Below are positions 15,615 to 27,564 of a DNA stretch of 64,000 nucleotides, piece by piece (the first letter of the stretch is position 1; the number at the start of each line of letters is the position of its first letter). The stretch spans positions 430,996 through 494,995 of the forward strand of contig NZ_KV822195.1 of assembly GCF_001815865.1 (NCBI RefSeq). Direction: 5' to 3'. The stretch comes from Abiotrophia sp. HMSC24B09. Lineage in GTDB: Bacteria; Bacillota; Bacilli; Lactobacillales; Aerococcaceae. A model generated the notes under the pieces. That model made no database searches and was not told the origin of the DNA. It saw nothing but the letters and a program-made list of their open reading frames with translations. A program made the translations under genes and the position numbers.

Positions 15615-17702
15615 ATGGCTGATAAGCAGCAATTATTAACAAATTATGGTGATGATGCCATCCAAATCCTAGAGGGTTTAGAAGCTGTACGTAAGCGTCC
15701 GGGTATGTATATCGGCTCTACTGATCAACGTGGCTTGCATCACCTTTTATATGAAATTGTGGACAATGCTGTCGATGAAGCTTTGTCAGGTTTTGCGGAC
15801 CATATTAAGGTAACCATCTGTCAAGATGGTAGTGTTAAAGTTCAAGATAATGGTCGTGGTTTGCCAGTCGGCTTGCATGCTTCAGGTAAGCCAACCATTG
15901 AAGTGGTCTTTACTGTCCTCCATGCCGGCGGTAAATTTGGTCAAGGTGGTTATAAGTCGGCTGGTGGTCTTCACGGGGTAGGGGCTTCAGTGGTCAATGC
16001 GCTCTCTACTTGGGTGCAGGTTGAGGTGGACCGTGATGGCTATACCTATCAAATGCGTTTTGAGAATGGGGGCGTGCCGGTTACTAAACTCATTAAGACT
16101 AAGAACTCCAACAAGTCTAAACATGGAACTACCGTGCATTTTATGCCGGATAGCAAGATTTTTGGCCATGCTAGCATAAACAGTGAGACGATTGCAGAAC
16201 GTTTGCGTGAGTCTGCCTTTCTGCTTAAGGACCTAACGATTGAACTAATCGATGAGCGTATTGATTATCATGAGGTCTTCCACTTCAGCCAAGGTCTGAT
16301 TGACTTCATTACTTATTTAAATGAAGAGAAAGATACCCTTGGAGATATCGCTGGTTTTGCTGGTGAGGTTGAGGGCTTTGAAATTGATTTTGCCTTTCAA
16401 TATAATGATGGCTATTCTGAGACCATTCTATCCTTCGCCAATAATGTTCGCACAGGTGGCGGGGGGACCCATGAAGTTGGGATGAAGACCGGCATGACTA
16501 AAGCCTTCAATGACTATGCACGTAAGGTGGGACTGCTCAAAGATAAGGATAAGAACTTAGAAGGTTCAGATGTCAGAGAAGGGCTAACGGCGGTTATTTC
16601 GCTACGTATTCCTGAGGAATACCTGCAATTCGAAGGTCAAACCAAGGAAAAACTTGGAACGCCTAAGGCGCGCCCACTGGTAGAAAACTTCGTTAACGAA
16701 AAAATGACGGCCTATCTCAATGAGAATGGCAACTTCTCTCAGATGATTCTGCGTAAGGCCATTAAGGCCAGAGAAACGCGCGAAGCGGCGCGTAAGGCTC
16801 GTGACGCGGCGCGATCTGGTTCTAAGAAGCAGGCCCAAGAACGAGCAATTTCCGGTAAATTAACTAAGGCTCAATCAAAGGATTCCAGCAAGAACGAACT
16901 CTACCTAGTCGAAGGTGACTCTGCTGGTGGTTCAGCTAAGCTTGGCCGAAATCGCCAGTATCAAGCCATCCTGCCACTTCGCGGTAAGGTCATCAACACC
17001 GAAAAAGCGTCTATGCAAGATATCCTTAAAAACGAGGAAATCAATACCATGATTTATACCATCGGGGCTGGAGTAGGGGCAGATTTTGACCTAGAGTCGG
17101 TTAACTACAACAAAGTCATTATCATGACCGACGCGGACACGGATGGTGCCCACATTCAAGTCTTACTCTTAACTTTCTTCTACCGTTATATGAAGCCCTT
17201 GTTAGAAGCGGGCAAGGTCTATTTAGCTATGCCGCCACTCTTCAAAATATCTAAAGGATCAGGTAAGAAGCAAGTGGTGGAATATGCCTGGACAGATGAA
17301 GAATTAGCCAGCAAAATTGCCAAAGTTGGCAAAGGCTATGTTCTACAACGCTATAAAGGTCTTGGGGAAATGAATGCCGACCAGCTATGGGATACTACCA
17401 TGAACCCAGAAACCCGTCTATTGATTCGTGTCACGATTGATGATGGGGCACGCGCGGAACGCCGATTGACTACCTTGATGGGTAATAAGGTAGAACCACG
17501 ACGTAAGTGGATTGAGCGTCATGTCAGCTTTACGCTAGATACAGAAGACTCAATTCTGGAAATGTCGCAAGGGCAAGAATCCAGTCATGCCCATCATGAA
17601 AGTTTAGTCAAACAACAAGATGCGCGTCAAGAAGCCCAAGGGCCTGAGTTAATTGCTCAGGATTCCGGTGAATTTTCACTCTTTAATGATGAGGAGGTCT
17701 AA
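15615..17702 (+). CDS. parE: DNA topoisomerase IV subunit B
   Basis: ATPase subunit of topoisomerase IV, which decatenates daughter chromosomes. ATG 15615 (MADKQQL) follows GAGGTG at 15603-15608. The 695 residues include the GHKL ATPase with [20 protein letters not shown] and [26 protein letters not shown], the transducer domain, and the TOPRIM region with [20 protein letters not shown] and [13 protein letters not shown]. Pairing with parC and position beside plsY separate it from gyrB. It ends 2 bases before parC. Confidence 0.95.
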   Translation: MADKQQLLTNYGDDAIQILEGLEAVRKRPGMYIGSTDQRGLHHLLYEIVDNAVDEALSGFADHIKVTICQDGSVKVQDNGRGLPVGLHASGKPTIEVVFTVLHAGGKFGQGGYKSAGGLHGVGASVVNALSTWVQVEVDRDGYTYQMRFENGGVPVTKLIKTKNSNKSKHGTTVHFMPDSKIFGHASINSETIAERLRESAFLLKDLTIELIDERIDYHEVFHFSQGLIDFITYLNEEKDTLGDIAGFAGEVEGFEIDFAFQYNDGYSETILSFANNVRTGGGGTHEVGMKTGMTKAFNDYARKVGLLKDKDKNLEGSDVREGLTAVISLRIPEEYLQFEGQTKEKLGTPKARPLVENFVNEKMTAYLNENGNFSQMILRKAIKARETREAARKARDAARSGSKKQAQERAISGKLTKAQSKDSSKNELYLVEGDSAGGSAKLGRNRQYQAILPLRGKVINTEKASMQDILKNEEINTMIYTIGAGVGADFDLESVNYNKVIIMTDADTDGAHIQVLLLTFFYRYMKPLLEAGKVYLAMPPLFKISKGSGKKQVVEYAWTDEELASKIAKVGKGYVLQRYKGLGEMNADQLWDTTMNPETRLLIRVTIDDGARAERRLTTLMGNKVEPRRKWIERHVSFTLDTEDSILEMSQGQESSHAHHESLVKQQDARQEAQGPELIAQDSGEFSLFNDEEV

Positions 17703-17704
17703 GC

Positions 17705-20164
17705 ATGAGCCAAGAAATGATTCAAGAATTAAGCTTTGCAGATGTGATTGGTGATCGCTTTGGTCGTTATTCCAAGTACATCATTCAAGACCGGGCCTTG
17801 CCAGATATTCGAGACGGTCTCAAACCGGTTCAACGCCGGATTCTATACGCTATGTATCGTGACCGGAATACAGCCGACAATCCTTACCGTAAGTCCGCTA
17901 AGACGGTCGGTAATGTCATCGGTAACTATCACCCTCATGGGGACTCTTCTGTCTATGAAGCCATGGTCCGCATGAGTCAAGACTGGAAGTTGCGCAATCC
18001 TCTGATTGATATGCACGGGAATAATGGTTCCATGGATGGGGACCCAGCCGCGGCTATGCGTTATACCGAAGCCCGCCTGTCACCTATTGCGGCTCAGTTA
18101 CTGCGTGATATTAAGCAAGAAACTGTTGATTTTATCCTTAACTTCGATGATACGGAAGAGGAGCCAACGGTTCTACCAGCACGTTTCCCAAATCTCCTAG
18201 TCAATGGGGCAACAGGGATTTCAGCTGGTTACGCCACTGAAATTCCCCCTCATAATCTAGGTGAAATTATTGATGCCGTCATCTATCTCTTAACCCACAA
18301 GCGTCCTAAGTTAGAGGAATTGTTGGAGTTGGTGCCGGGCCCTGACTTCCCTACGGGAGCCATTATTCAAGGTATAGATGCCATTCAACAGGCCTATAAG
18401 ACAGGCCAAGGTAAGATTACCTTAGTTTCGCAAACTGACATTGAAAGTCTAAAAGGTGGGAAAAGTCAGATTGTGGTGACTGAGCTACCATACGAGGTCA
18501 ATAAGAGTAAACTCATTCAACGTTTGGACGAAATTCGCATTCAGCGTAAGGTAGAGGGTATCGCAGATGTTCGCGATGAATCTGACCGTAATGGAGTGCG
18601 TCTGGTAGTCGAACTTAAGCGTGACGTTGACGCCAAAGGGATTCTGACCTATCTTCTGAAACATACTGACTTGCAAGTGAACTACCATTTTAACATGGTC
18701 GCGATTAACAAAAGACGACCTGAACTGGTTAACTTACAAACCATGTTGGAAGCCTATATCAGTCACCAGCAGGAAGTACTAACCCGTCGCACTCAGTATG
18801 ATTTGGCTAATGACCAAAAACGTCTACATATTGTAGATGGTTTGATTCGGGTAGTCTCCATTCTGGATGAAGTCATTGCCACTATTCGTCGCTCTGATAA
18901 TAAGCAGGATGCTAAGGAAAACTTAGTAGCTGAGTTTGATTTTTCTTTAGAACAAGCCGAAGCCATTGTGTCCTTACAACTCTATCGTTTGACAAATACC
19001 GATATTACGGCCTTGCAACAGGAACGTTTGGAATTGAATGAGCGGATTCTGATGTATCAAAATATCCTATCCAATCCTGAAATCCTCAATAAGGTTCTGA
19101 TTAATGAACTTAAAGCTATCAAAAAAGACTTTGCGACACCGCGTCGTAGCCAAATACAAGCAGAGGTTCAAAGCCTAGAAATCGATACTCATATTCTGAT
19201 TCCAGACGAGCAAGTTATGGTTTCTTTGACCAAGGAAGGCTATATGAAGCGTACTAGTATGCGTTCCTTTGCCTCATCTGATCTAAATAGTTTAGGCTTA
19301 CGTGACTTTGACTATCCAATTTTTGTCGAGGAACTCAGTACACATCAAGAATTAGTCATTATCACTTCAAAGGGGAATTATATCCATATTCCGGTGCATG
19401 AACTGCCTGAAATTAAATGGAAGGATCTTGGGGTCCATCTGTCCCAAAACTATCAACTTCAAGATGGTGAACGCTTTGTTAAGGCTTTTGTGGCAAGCCA
19501 GGAGGACCATAAACTAATCTTGGCTACTAAGGCGGGTATGATTAAGCAGACGCCATTATCGGCCTTCACGACTTACCGGTCTTATAAAACGCGGACGGCA
19601 AAGGCTATGAATCTGCTAGACGATCAAGATGAAGTAGTAGCAGCGGAATGCCTTAAAGCTGGTCAAAATTATGAGGTCGTCTTATTGACCAAACGCTCTT
19701 ATTGCTTACGTTACTCAGCTGACTTGGTATCAGAAATGGGCCTGAAAGCCAAAGGGGTAACAGCAATTAAGTTGAAAAAAGAAGACCAGGTGGTTGCCTG
19801 CTTAGTGGTTAACCAAGAAGCAAAACGGCCACAACTCTTTGCCTTGACTCAGCGAGGAAATGTGAAACGCAGTGATTTAACTGTCATACCTGAACTGGGG
19901 CGTGGCTCGCGTGGCGTCCTCTTACTAAAAGAATTAAAAACCAATCCGCATCAATTATTGAAAGTCCTAGCCCTTGATAAAGCGCAGCACCAAGTCTGTC
20001 TTTTAGGGGATACAGGACAAAGTGTGGTCTTTCCAGCTAGTGAGATTCCACTGTCGGATCGCCTTGCTAACGGCTCGCAAGCGCCTGATTTAGCCAAATT
20101 GGGTAATGTCTTAGACTGTTATTTAGTCTTGGACATCCAATCTCAGGCTTCAGAAGCAAATTAG
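17705..20164 (+). CDS. parC: DNA topoisomerase IV subunit A
   Basis: DNA-cleaving subunit of topoisomerase IV. The 819-residue protein has the winged-helix breakage-reunion domain with [10 protein letters not shown], the stretch [21 protein letters not shown] that holds the quinolone-resistance-determining region (Ser at the usual position, Glu four residues later), and the catalytic Tyr in [12 protein letters not shown]. The C-terminal beta-pinwheel repeats follow from about 500. GAGGAGGT overlaps the end of parE. A terminator follows. Confidence 0.96.
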   Translation: MSQEMIQELSFADVIGDRFGRYSKYIIQDRALPDIRDGLKPVQRRILYAMYRDRNTADNPYRKSAKTVGNVIGNYHPHGDSSVYEAMVRMSQDWKLRNPLIDMHGNNGSMDGDPAAAMRYTEARLSPIAAQLLRDIKQETVDFILNFDDTEEEPTVLPARFPNLLVNGATGISAGYATEIPPHNLGEIIDAVIYLLTHKRPKLEELLELVPGPDFPTGAIIQGIDAIQQAYKTGQGKITLVSQTDIESLKGGKSQIVVTELPYEVNKSKLIQRLDEIRIQRKVEGIADVRDESDRNGVRLVVELKRDVDAKGILTYLLKHTDLQVNYHFNMVAINKRRPELVNLQTMLEAYISHQQEVLTRRTQYDLANDQKRLHIVDGLIRVVSILDEVIATIRRSDNKQDAKENLVAEFDFSLEQAEAIVSLQLYRLTNTDITALQQERLELNERILMYQNILSNPEILNKVLINELKAIKKDFATPRRSQIQAEVQSLEIDTHILIPDEQVMVSLTKEGYMKRTSMRSFASSDLNSLGLRDFDYPIFVEELSTHQELVIITSKGNYIHIPVHELPEIKWKDLGVHLSQNYQLQDGERFVKAFVASQEDHKLILATKAGMIKQTPLSAFTTYRSYKTRTAKAMNLLDDQDEVVAAECLKAGQNYEVVLLTKRSYCLRYSADLVSEMGLKAKGVTAIKLKKEDQVVACLVVNQEAKRPQLFALTQRGNVKRSDLTVIPELGRGSRGVLLLKELKTNPHQLLKVLALDKAQHQVCLLGDTGQSVVFPASEIPLSDRLANGSQAPDLAKLGNVLDCYLVLDIQSQASEAN

Positions 20165-20171
20165 TTTTTTT

Positions 20172-20205
20172 AACCATCGTCTGATTGGACGATGGTTATT
20201 TTTTT
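20172..20205 (+). terminator. Intrinsic terminator after parC
   Basis: AACCATCGTC (20172-20181) and GACGATGGTT (20188-20197) form a perfect stem with a 6-base loop, followed by a run of seven Ts. Confidence 0.92.
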
Positions 20206-20404
20206 GCTTTGACTTTGTGCAAGACAATGAGGGTAGGGTAATAAAGTTTGTTCATTTTACTTGTAGAAGGACATAGATCTGCATCAGACTTACTTGTTAT
20301 AGATTTTTTGTAAGAAAAAGAAAACGTGTAGGACTAGGGTTAGAGGCAAATGTACTAATACAGATGACAAATTATGGGCAAACAGGATTAGTACAGGATA
20401 GATA
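20206..20404. other. Non-coding stretch upstream of the pflB control region
   Basis: About 200 bases with no convincing gene, RNA structure or promoter. It forms the distal part of the 420-base gap between parC and pflB, whose proximal part holds the inverted repeats and promoter listed separately. Confidence 0.5.
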
Positions 20405-20453
20405 TTTCACAAACTTTTACACAAGCTGCGCGACTTTGTGAAACCGGTGTAAA
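20405..20453. promoter_or_regulatory. Nested inverted repeats upstream of pflB
   Basis: TTTCACAAA (20405-20413) and TTTGTGAAA (20435-20443) are perfect 9-bp inverted repeats centred 30 bases apart. A second pair, TTTACAC (20416-20422) and GTGTAAA (20447-20453), is nested with a similar spacing. TTGTGAA is the half-site of the redox repressor Rex, but the order of the half-sites here is reversed relative to a normal Rex operator. TGAAACCGGTGTAA (20440-20453) is also a one-mismatch cre match. Similar half-sites occur upstream of adhE and of the zinc adh. Confidence 0.55.
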
Positions 20454-20500
20454 CCTTGATATAACAAGGTATTTTACTTGGTGTTTCTGAACTAAAGGGC

Positions 20501-20528
20501 TTGCATTTTAAAATATGAGTGTTATAAT
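20501..20528 (+). promoter_or_regulatory. Promoter of pflB
   Basis: TTGCAT (20501-20506), 16 bases, TATAAT (20523-20528), with an extended -10 TGT directly before it. The ribosome binding site AAGGAGGA lies at 20572-20579. Confidence 0.7.
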
Positions 20529-20584
20529 GAACATATAAAAGTTGTTGTACTAGATAGTTTACAATTCAGTTAAGGAGGATATCT

Positions 20585-22813
<2,229 letters not shown>

Positions 22814-22832
22814 TAGTCGAGTCTTGACTGGG

Positions 22833-22860
22833 AAAAGTGACGGGGCAACTCGTCGCTTTT
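22833..22860 (+). other. Hairpin between pflB and pflA
   Basis: AAAAGTGACG (22833-22842) pairs with CGTCGCTTTT (22851-22860) with one G-T pair; only a short T-run follows. It could lower pflA expression relative to pflB by partial termination or by protecting the pflB 3' end. Confidence 0.55.
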
Positions 22861-22896
22861 GCCCTTTATATAGAGATAGGTAAGGAGATAAATGTA

Positions 22897-23676
22897 ATGC
22901 AATTTGGGAACACAGCCACAACACAAGTAATTGGTCATGTCCATTCAACCGAAAGTTTTGGGTCCGTGGATGGCCCAGGCATTCGATTTATTACCTTCAT
23001 GCAGGGCTGCCGCCTACGTTGCGAATTTTGCCACAACCCTGATACTTGGGCGACGCGTGGGGGACATGACTATACGCCGCAACAACTCTTTGACGAGGCC
23101 GTTCAATACCAAGATTTCTGGGGTAAGAAGGGTGGCGTTACGGTCAGTGGGGGAGAGCCTCTCTTGCAGATTGACTTTGTTATTGAGTATTTCAAAATCT
23201 GTAAAGCCAATGGGGTCCACACTACTTTAGATTCTTGTGGGGGGCCATTCACCCGCAAGGAGCCATTCTTTAGTAAATTTAATGAATTGCTTAAGTATAC
23301 AGATTTAATTCTCTTGGATCTTAAGCACATTGATTCAGATGGCCACCGTAAGTTAACTGGTCAGCCTAACGAGAACATTCTGGATTTGGCTCACTATTTA
23401 TCGGATATTGGTCAACCAGTATGGATTCGCCATGTCTTGGTACCTGAACGGACTGACTTTGATGAATATTTAATTCGGCTCAGCGCCTTCGTTAAGACGC
23501 TTAAAAACGTCTTGAAATTTGAAGTCTTACCTTATCATAAGCTAGGGGTTTACAAGTACGAAGCCCTGGGGATTAAGTACCGGTTGGCGGGGATTGAGCC
23601 GCCGACACCTGATCGGGTAGAGAACGCCAAGCGTATTCTAGAAACCGCCTCTTATCGCGGTTATCTAACAGCCTAA
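22897..23676 (+). CDS. pflA: Pyruvate formate-lyase activating enzyme
   Basis: Radical SAM enzyme that installs the glycyl radical on PflB. ATG 22897 follows AAGGAGA at 22882-22888; the ATG at 22837 lies inside the intercistronic hairpin. The 259-residue protein has the iron-sulfur motif Cys38-x3-Cys42-x2-Cys45 (CRLRCEFC), FGSVDGPGIRF upstream and GGVTVSGGEPLLQ for SAM binding. It is cotranscribed with pflB at a lower level if the intervening hairpin acts. A strong terminator follows. Confidence 0.96.
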   Translation: MQFGNTATTQVIGHVHSTESFGSVDGPGIRFITFMQGCRLRCEFCHNPDTWATRGGHDYTPQQLFDEAVQYQDFWGKKGGVTVSGGEPLLQIDFVIEYFKICKANGVHTTLDSCGGPFTRKEPFFSKFNELLKYTDLILLDLKHIDSDGHRKLTGQPNENILDLAHYLSDIGQPVWIRHVLVPERTDFDEYLIRLSAFVKTLKNVLKFEVLPYHKLGVYKYEALGIKYRLAGIEPPTPDRVENAKRILETASYRGYLTA

Positions 23677-23682
23677 GGATTA

Positions 23683-23727
23683 AAATAGCCTTTAGTGATT
23701 TTCTATCACTAAAGGCTATTTATTTTT
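23683..23727 (+). terminator. Intrinsic terminator after pflA
   Basis: AAATAGCCTTTAGTGAT (23683-23699) pairs perfectly with ATCACTAAAGGCTATTT (23705-23721) around TTTCT, then ATTTTT. Confidence 0.92.
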
Positions 23728-23884
23728 GTGCACAAGTCATAGGCGGGAAAGTTGCCAATCAGTGTGTGAAAGCGTAAAATAAAAGGGTATGAGGGACTTT
23801 GCCTAGACCTCTTTGGGGCTATAATTTTTCCCAGCTACATGTTAAAATAAGGGCAGTAATTATCTTATAGGAGGATCCACTGAC

Positions 23885-24814
23885 ATGACCCAATACTTAG
23901 TTTTCGGACATAAAAACCCAGACACTGACACCATTGCATCTGCTATTGCTTTTGCCTACTATCTCAACCAAAAAGGCCACCAAGCTGAGACGGTGGCACT
24001 AGGTACACCTAATGAAGAAACGGCTTTTGCCCTTGAATACTTCAAGGCTCATGCACCTCGTGTGATTGAATCTGCAGCTGGGACGGGCGCCCATGTGGCT
24101 TTGGTTGACCATAATGAAGCTAGCCAGTCCATCGATGATTTAGCTGATTTAACAGTAGACTATGTCATTGACCACCACCGGATTGGCTTTGAGTCTGCAC
24201 AGCCTTTGTACTATCGTTGTGAGCCAATCGGCTGTACTGCTACTGTCCTTTACAAGATGTTTGGCGAAGCAGGAATTGAAATACCTGCCCAAATTGCCGG
24301 TCTTATGTTGTCTGCCATCATCTCTGATAGCTTACTCTTCAAATCACCAACTTGCACGCCTGAAGACGTGGATGCTGCTCAAGCATTGGCAAAACTGGCG
24401 GGTGTTGACGCACAAGTCTATGGTTTGGATTTATTGAAGGCGGGGACTAACTTAGCAAGCAAATCGGAAGAGTCTTTACTCAACTTAGATGCTAAGAGCT
24501 TTGACATGAATGGCCACCAAGTAAGGATTGCCCAAGTCAATGCCATTGGTTTTGCTGATCTCTTGGCTCGTAAAGAAGCCTTATTAAAGGCTATGCAAGC
24601 GGAAGTTGAGGCAAAAGGCTATGAACTCTTCTTGCTGGTTGCGACAGATGTCTTAGATAGCAATTCCTTTGGTTTAGTTGTAGGCCAAGATGTATCTGCT
24701 TTGGAAGCCGCTTTTGGTCAGAAGGTGGTGGACCAACAACTAGAACTGCCAGGAGTAGTATCACGTAAAAAACAAATTGTACCACCATTAACTGATAGCT
24801 ACGCAGCCCGTTAG
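23885..24814 (+). CDS. ppaC: Manganese-dependent inorganic pyrophosphatase
   Basis: Family II pyrophosphatase of the DHH phosphoesterase group, which hydrolyses pyrophosphate in the cytosol. The 309 residues show metal-binding motifs FGHKNPDTDTIASA, LVDHNEASQS and DHHRIGF in the N-terminal domain, and SRKKQIVPPL with the substrate-binding SRKKQ motif in the C-terminal domain. TAGGAGGATC precedes the ATG. The 207-base upstream gap has TATAAT at 23820-23825 without a clear -35 and a weak cre-like string at 23767-23780. Confidence 0.96.
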   Translation: MTQYLVFGHKNPDTDTIASAIAFAYYLNQKGHQAETVALGTPNEETAFALEYFKAHAPRVIESAAGTGAHVALVDHNEASQSIDDLADLTVDYVIDHHRIGFESAQPLYYRCEPIGCTATVLYKMFGEAGIEIPAQIAGLMLSAIISDSLLFKSPTCTPEDVDAAQALAKLAGVDAQVYGLDLLKAGTNLASKSEESLLNLDAKSFDMNGHQVRIAQVNAIGFADLLARKEALLKAMQAEVEAKGYELFLLVATDVLDSNSFGLVVGQDVSALEAAFGQKVVDQQLELPGVVSRKKQIVPPLTDSYAAR

Positions 24815-24837
24815 TTATCTGCCGAAAGGGAGCTTTT

Positions 24838-25512
24838 ATGAACAAAATTAAGAAATTACTTTATCCAGTATTACTTGTTTTAGGTTTAATAGTGATTGGG
24901 ACTAGTATCTGGCTAGCCAACCAATCGAATCAGGAACCTGCTTCAGTAGCCGTGTCTACTAACTCATCTGAGGAATCCAGCTCACAAGTTGCTAAGGCGG
25001 ATTCTTCCTCTAGTGAGGCTGCTAGTTCTGCGACTTCTAGTAGTCAAGCTGTGCGTGGAGTAAATAAACCTGAACGTAAGGGACCATCTGCCCCTGATAC
25101 TAAGTTGTTAGATGAACTAGGCAATACCATTGCTTTGTCATCAAAATTTGGCAAACCAACTATTATCAATATTTGGGCTTCTTGGTGTCCACCTTGTCGC
25201 GAGGAGATGCCCTATTTTCTAGAAGCCTACCGTCAATACGGCGATAAAGTAAATTTCGTTATGATTAATGCAACCGGTAGTCATCCGGACGAAACAGCAG
25301 AGAAGGCGCAAGCCTATCTGAAAGAAGCCGGCCTGACCGACTTACCAATTTATTATGACGATCAACGTCAGAACCAAATTGCTTTTAATGCTGTCAGCCT
25401 ACCAACAACCTATATTCTCAACTCCAAAGGCGAAATTATCAAGCGCGGGCAAGGTTCTGTTCCTCGCGAAGAACTCTTCAAGGTGCTAGAGCAAATGGTG
25501 GCTGAGCAGTAG
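24838..25512 (+). CDS. Membrane-anchored TlpA/ResA-type thioredoxin-like protein
   Basis: A 224-residue extracytoplasmic redox protein. Residues 7-27 form an uncleaved signal or membrane anchor; residues 32-75 are a Ser-rich linker through the wall; the thioredoxin fold follows with active site WCPPC (Cys117, Cys120) and the cis-Pro loop VSLPTTYI. In this family the partners include c-type cytochromes, methionine sulfoxide reductases or secreted proteins; no ccdA-like or cytochrome gene is adjacent, so the partner is unknown. AAAGGGAG precedes the ATG 24 bases after ppaC, and a terminator follows. Confidence 0.85.
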   Translation: MNKIKKLLYPVLLVLGLIVIGTSIWLANQSNQEPASVAVSTNSSEESSSQVAKADSSSSEAASSATSSSQAVRGVNKPERKGPSAPDTKLLDELGNTIALSSKFGKPTIINIWASWCPPCREEMPYFLEAYRQYGDKVNFVMINATGSHPDETAEKAQAYLKEAGLTDLPIYYDDQRQNQIAFNAVSLPTTYILNSKGEIIKRGQGSVPREELFKVLEQMVAEQ

Positions 25513-25530
25513 TTCAAGTAACTAAAAGTA

Positions 25531-25559
25531 AGAACAGTGCCTAGGGCGCTGTTCTTTTA
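25531..25559 (+). terminator. Intrinsic terminator after the thioredoxin-like gene
   Basis: AGAACAGTGCC (25531-25541) pairs with GGCGCTGTTCT (25545-25555; one G-T pair), followed by TTTT. Confidence 0.85.
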
Positions 25560-25587
25560 TTCAAGATTTAAGGAAGGATGTGATTGA

Positions 25588-27288
25588 ATGAGTTTTGATG
25601 GTTTTTTGACTCATGCCTTAGTTAAGGAGCTAGGTGCTCACTTGATAGGAGGGAAAGTTGCTAAAATCTATCAACCTTTTGAGCAAGAGCTGCAGCTAGT
25701 CATTCGATCACAACGCCAAAATTTCCGCCTACTCATCTCCATTCATCCTCAATACTATCGACTTCATCTGACAGACGAACGTCCTTCTAACCCTGAACAC
25801 GCGCCAATGTTCTGCATGCTCTTGCGTAAACATCTGGAGCAAGCCGTTCTACTAGATATTCAACAGGTTGAGAATGATCGGATTGTTGAGCTGCATTTTA
25901 CGGGACGAGATGAGTTGGGGGATAGCCAGGTCTATCGCTTGATTATTGAACTAATGGGGCGACATTCTAATGTGATTCTGGTTAATGGGCAGGGTCGTAT
26001 CATTGACTGTCTTAAGCATGTCCCAATGGCCTTAAATTCCTATCGTTTGTTGCAGCCCGGCGCTGACTATCGTCGGCCACCACAAGATGAGCATCAAGTT
26101 AACTTGTTTAAGCTAAGCCAGGTGGATAGAGCAGAACTAGCTGAGCGATTAGCTAGTGCGACTAGCCCAGGTCAGGTTCAAGCCCACATTCAGGGCCTAG
26201 GCCGACTAGCCAGTCAATCCTTCTTGGCCCAAGTTCAAGAAGGGGCAAGTTGGGATAAGCTACTAGCTGATTTCTGCCAGGCTGTGGATGCCGGTGGCGC
26301 CTATTTCTTAGAGGCCGACAAACCTGATTTTTATATGACGCCTTTGGCAGCTGTTGCTGGCCAATGGACTGCCTATGAGTCATTGTCAGGCTTGATTGCT
26401 TTCTATTATGCAGAGCGTGTTCGGCTGGACCGTATTAAACAAATGACGGGAGATTTAAACCAGCGTTTGCAGCATTTAATTGAGCGTAACCAACTTAAGC
26501 TAGCCAATTTGGATCAAGATCAAGCTGTGGCTTCTCAATCAGAAAGCTATCGAATCAAAGGTGAATTGCTCTCTGCCTACGCCTATCAAATCCAAAAGGG
26601 GCAGAGTCAAGTTTCTTTACCAAATTATTATGACAATGACCAAATGATAGAGATTGACTTGGACCCGCGTAAGACGGCAATTGAAAATAGCCAAGCTTAT
26701 TTCAAGCGCTATACCAAGTACCGCGATGCCCTCAAGCATATCGAACTCCAAAGGCAGCTTGCACAAGAAGAAATTGCTTATTTGGAGTCTGTCCAAGTAC
26801 AACTTAGTCGGGCTGACCTTCAGGATGTGGCCCAAATTCGCCTAGAACTAGCGGAGCAAGGCTACTTGGGTGCCAAGCAACAAAATCTCAAAAAACGCCG
26901 CCAGGAAAAGGGCTTAGGCCCTCGGCTTTATCAAGCAAGTGATGGGACACGAATCTTAGTAGGGCGTAATAATCTCCAGAATGATCAGCTCAGCCTTAAA
27001 CAGGCCAATAAGAACTTCTGGTGGCTACATGCTAAGAATATTCCTGGTTCACATGTCATTATTGAATCTGACCAGCCTTCAGATACAACCCTGACAGAAG
27101 CGGCTATGCTAGCAGCTTATTATTCTAAATTTCAGCAGTCAGCCAATGTTCCAGTAGACTATTTACAGGTTAAGTTTCTAAGAAAACCAAACGGGGCCAA
27201 ACCTGGCTATGTTATCTACGAAGGACAGAAAACGCTAAGTGTAACGCCAAGTCCGGAGCTTATCGAAGCCATGGAAGTTAAAAAATAA
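25588..27288 (+). CDS. rqcH: Ribosome quality control protein RqcH (NFACT family, FbpA/PavA-like)
   Basis: Binds stalled 50S subunits that carry peptidyl-tRNA and directs addition of C-terminal Ala tails. Homologues were long annotated as fibronectin-binding proteins. The 566-residue protein has the NFACT-N domain (FDGFLTHALVKEL), the tRNA-binding Asp97-Arg98 pair in VENDRIVELHF at exactly the position known from Bacillus RqcH, a central coiled coil (about 275-440), and the NFACT-R domain with ILVGRNNLQND and WWLHAKNIPGSHVII. AAGGAAGG precedes the ATG. Confidence 0.92.
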   Translation: MSFDGFLTHALVKELGAHLIGGKVAKIYQPFEQELQLVIRSQRQNFRLLISIHPQYYRLHLTDERPSNPEHAPMFCMLLRKHLEQAVLLDIQQVENDRIVELHFTGRDELGDSQVYRLIIELMGRHSNVILVNGQGRIIDCLKHVPMALNSYRLLQPGADYRRPPQDEHQVNLFKLSQVDRAELAERLASATSPGQVQAHIQGLGRLASQSFLAQVQEGASWDKLLADFCQAVDAGGAYFLEADKPDFYMTPLAAVAGQWTAYESLSGLIAFYYAERVRLDRIKQMTGDLNQRLQHLIERNQLKLANLDQDQAVASQSESYRIKGELLSAYAYQIQKGQSQVSLPNYYDNDQMIEIDLDPRKTAIENSQAYFKRYTKYRDALKHIELQRQLAQEEIAYLESVQVQLSRADLQDVAQIRLELAEQGYLGAKQQNLKKRRQEKGLGPRLYQASDGTRILVGRNNLQNDQLSLKQANKNFWWLHAKNIPGSHVIIESDQPSDTTLTEAAMLAAYYSKFQQSANVPVDYLQVKFLRKPNGAKPGYVIYEGQKTLSVTPSPELIEAMEVKK

Positions 27289-27306
27289 GAATTTTCCACA
27301 TTAGTC

Positions 27307-27335
27307 TTGACACTGCTTGTAAACAAGGTTAAACT
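27307..27335 (+). promoter_or_regulatory. Promoter of the trp leader and transporter operon
   Basis: TTGACA (27307-27312), 17 bases, TAAACT (27330-27335). Transcription would begin near 27342 and give a leader of about 290 bases before trpX. Confidence 0.65.
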
Positions 27336-27366
27336 AGGATTATAAAATAATGAAAGGTTGAGGCAA

Positions 27367-27420
27367 ATGTTTCAAAGTCAAACACAAGCAACAAAATACT
27401 GGCAATTCTGGCATAGATAG
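27367..27420 (+). CDS. Putative Trp-codon leader peptide, 17 residues
   Basis: The reading frame MFQSQTQATKYWQFWHR ends in TAG and has an AAAGG site (27353-27357) 9 bases upstream. Trp codons TGG are at 27400-27402 and 27409-27411 (residues 12 and 15), unusually dense for so short a peptide. The last codons overlap GCATAGATA, the first arm of the leader RNA structure. This is the classic architecture of a leader peptide whose translation reports charged tRNA-Trp. Expression is inferred from position and structure. Confidence 0.78.
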   Translation: MFQSQTQATKYWQFWHR

Positions 27421-27490
27421 GTTGTAGACTTGGAACATTTCCAATGGATACAGCCCAGTTTAACATACTGCTGTATCTATGTAGCCTAAC

Positions 27491-27550
27491 ACCTCTGTTT
27501 ACTGCATAGACACTGAGTCAAGACTATGCGTAGATGATCCAGAGGTTTTT
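27491..27550 (+). terminator. Leader terminator T1
   Basis: Outer stem ACCTCTG (27491-27497) with CAGAGGT (27540-27546), inner stem GCATAG (27504-27509) with CTATGC (27524-27529), then a T-run to 27550. The inner stem is the S3:S4 pair of the attenuator. Confidence 0.65.
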
Positions 27551-27564
27551 AGATAGGACTTCTT

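Noticed and set aside
20405..20443. Canonical Rex operator before pflB
   Set aside because: The half-sites face the opposite way and are 30 bases apart, so it is reported only as a Rex-like half-site arrangement.
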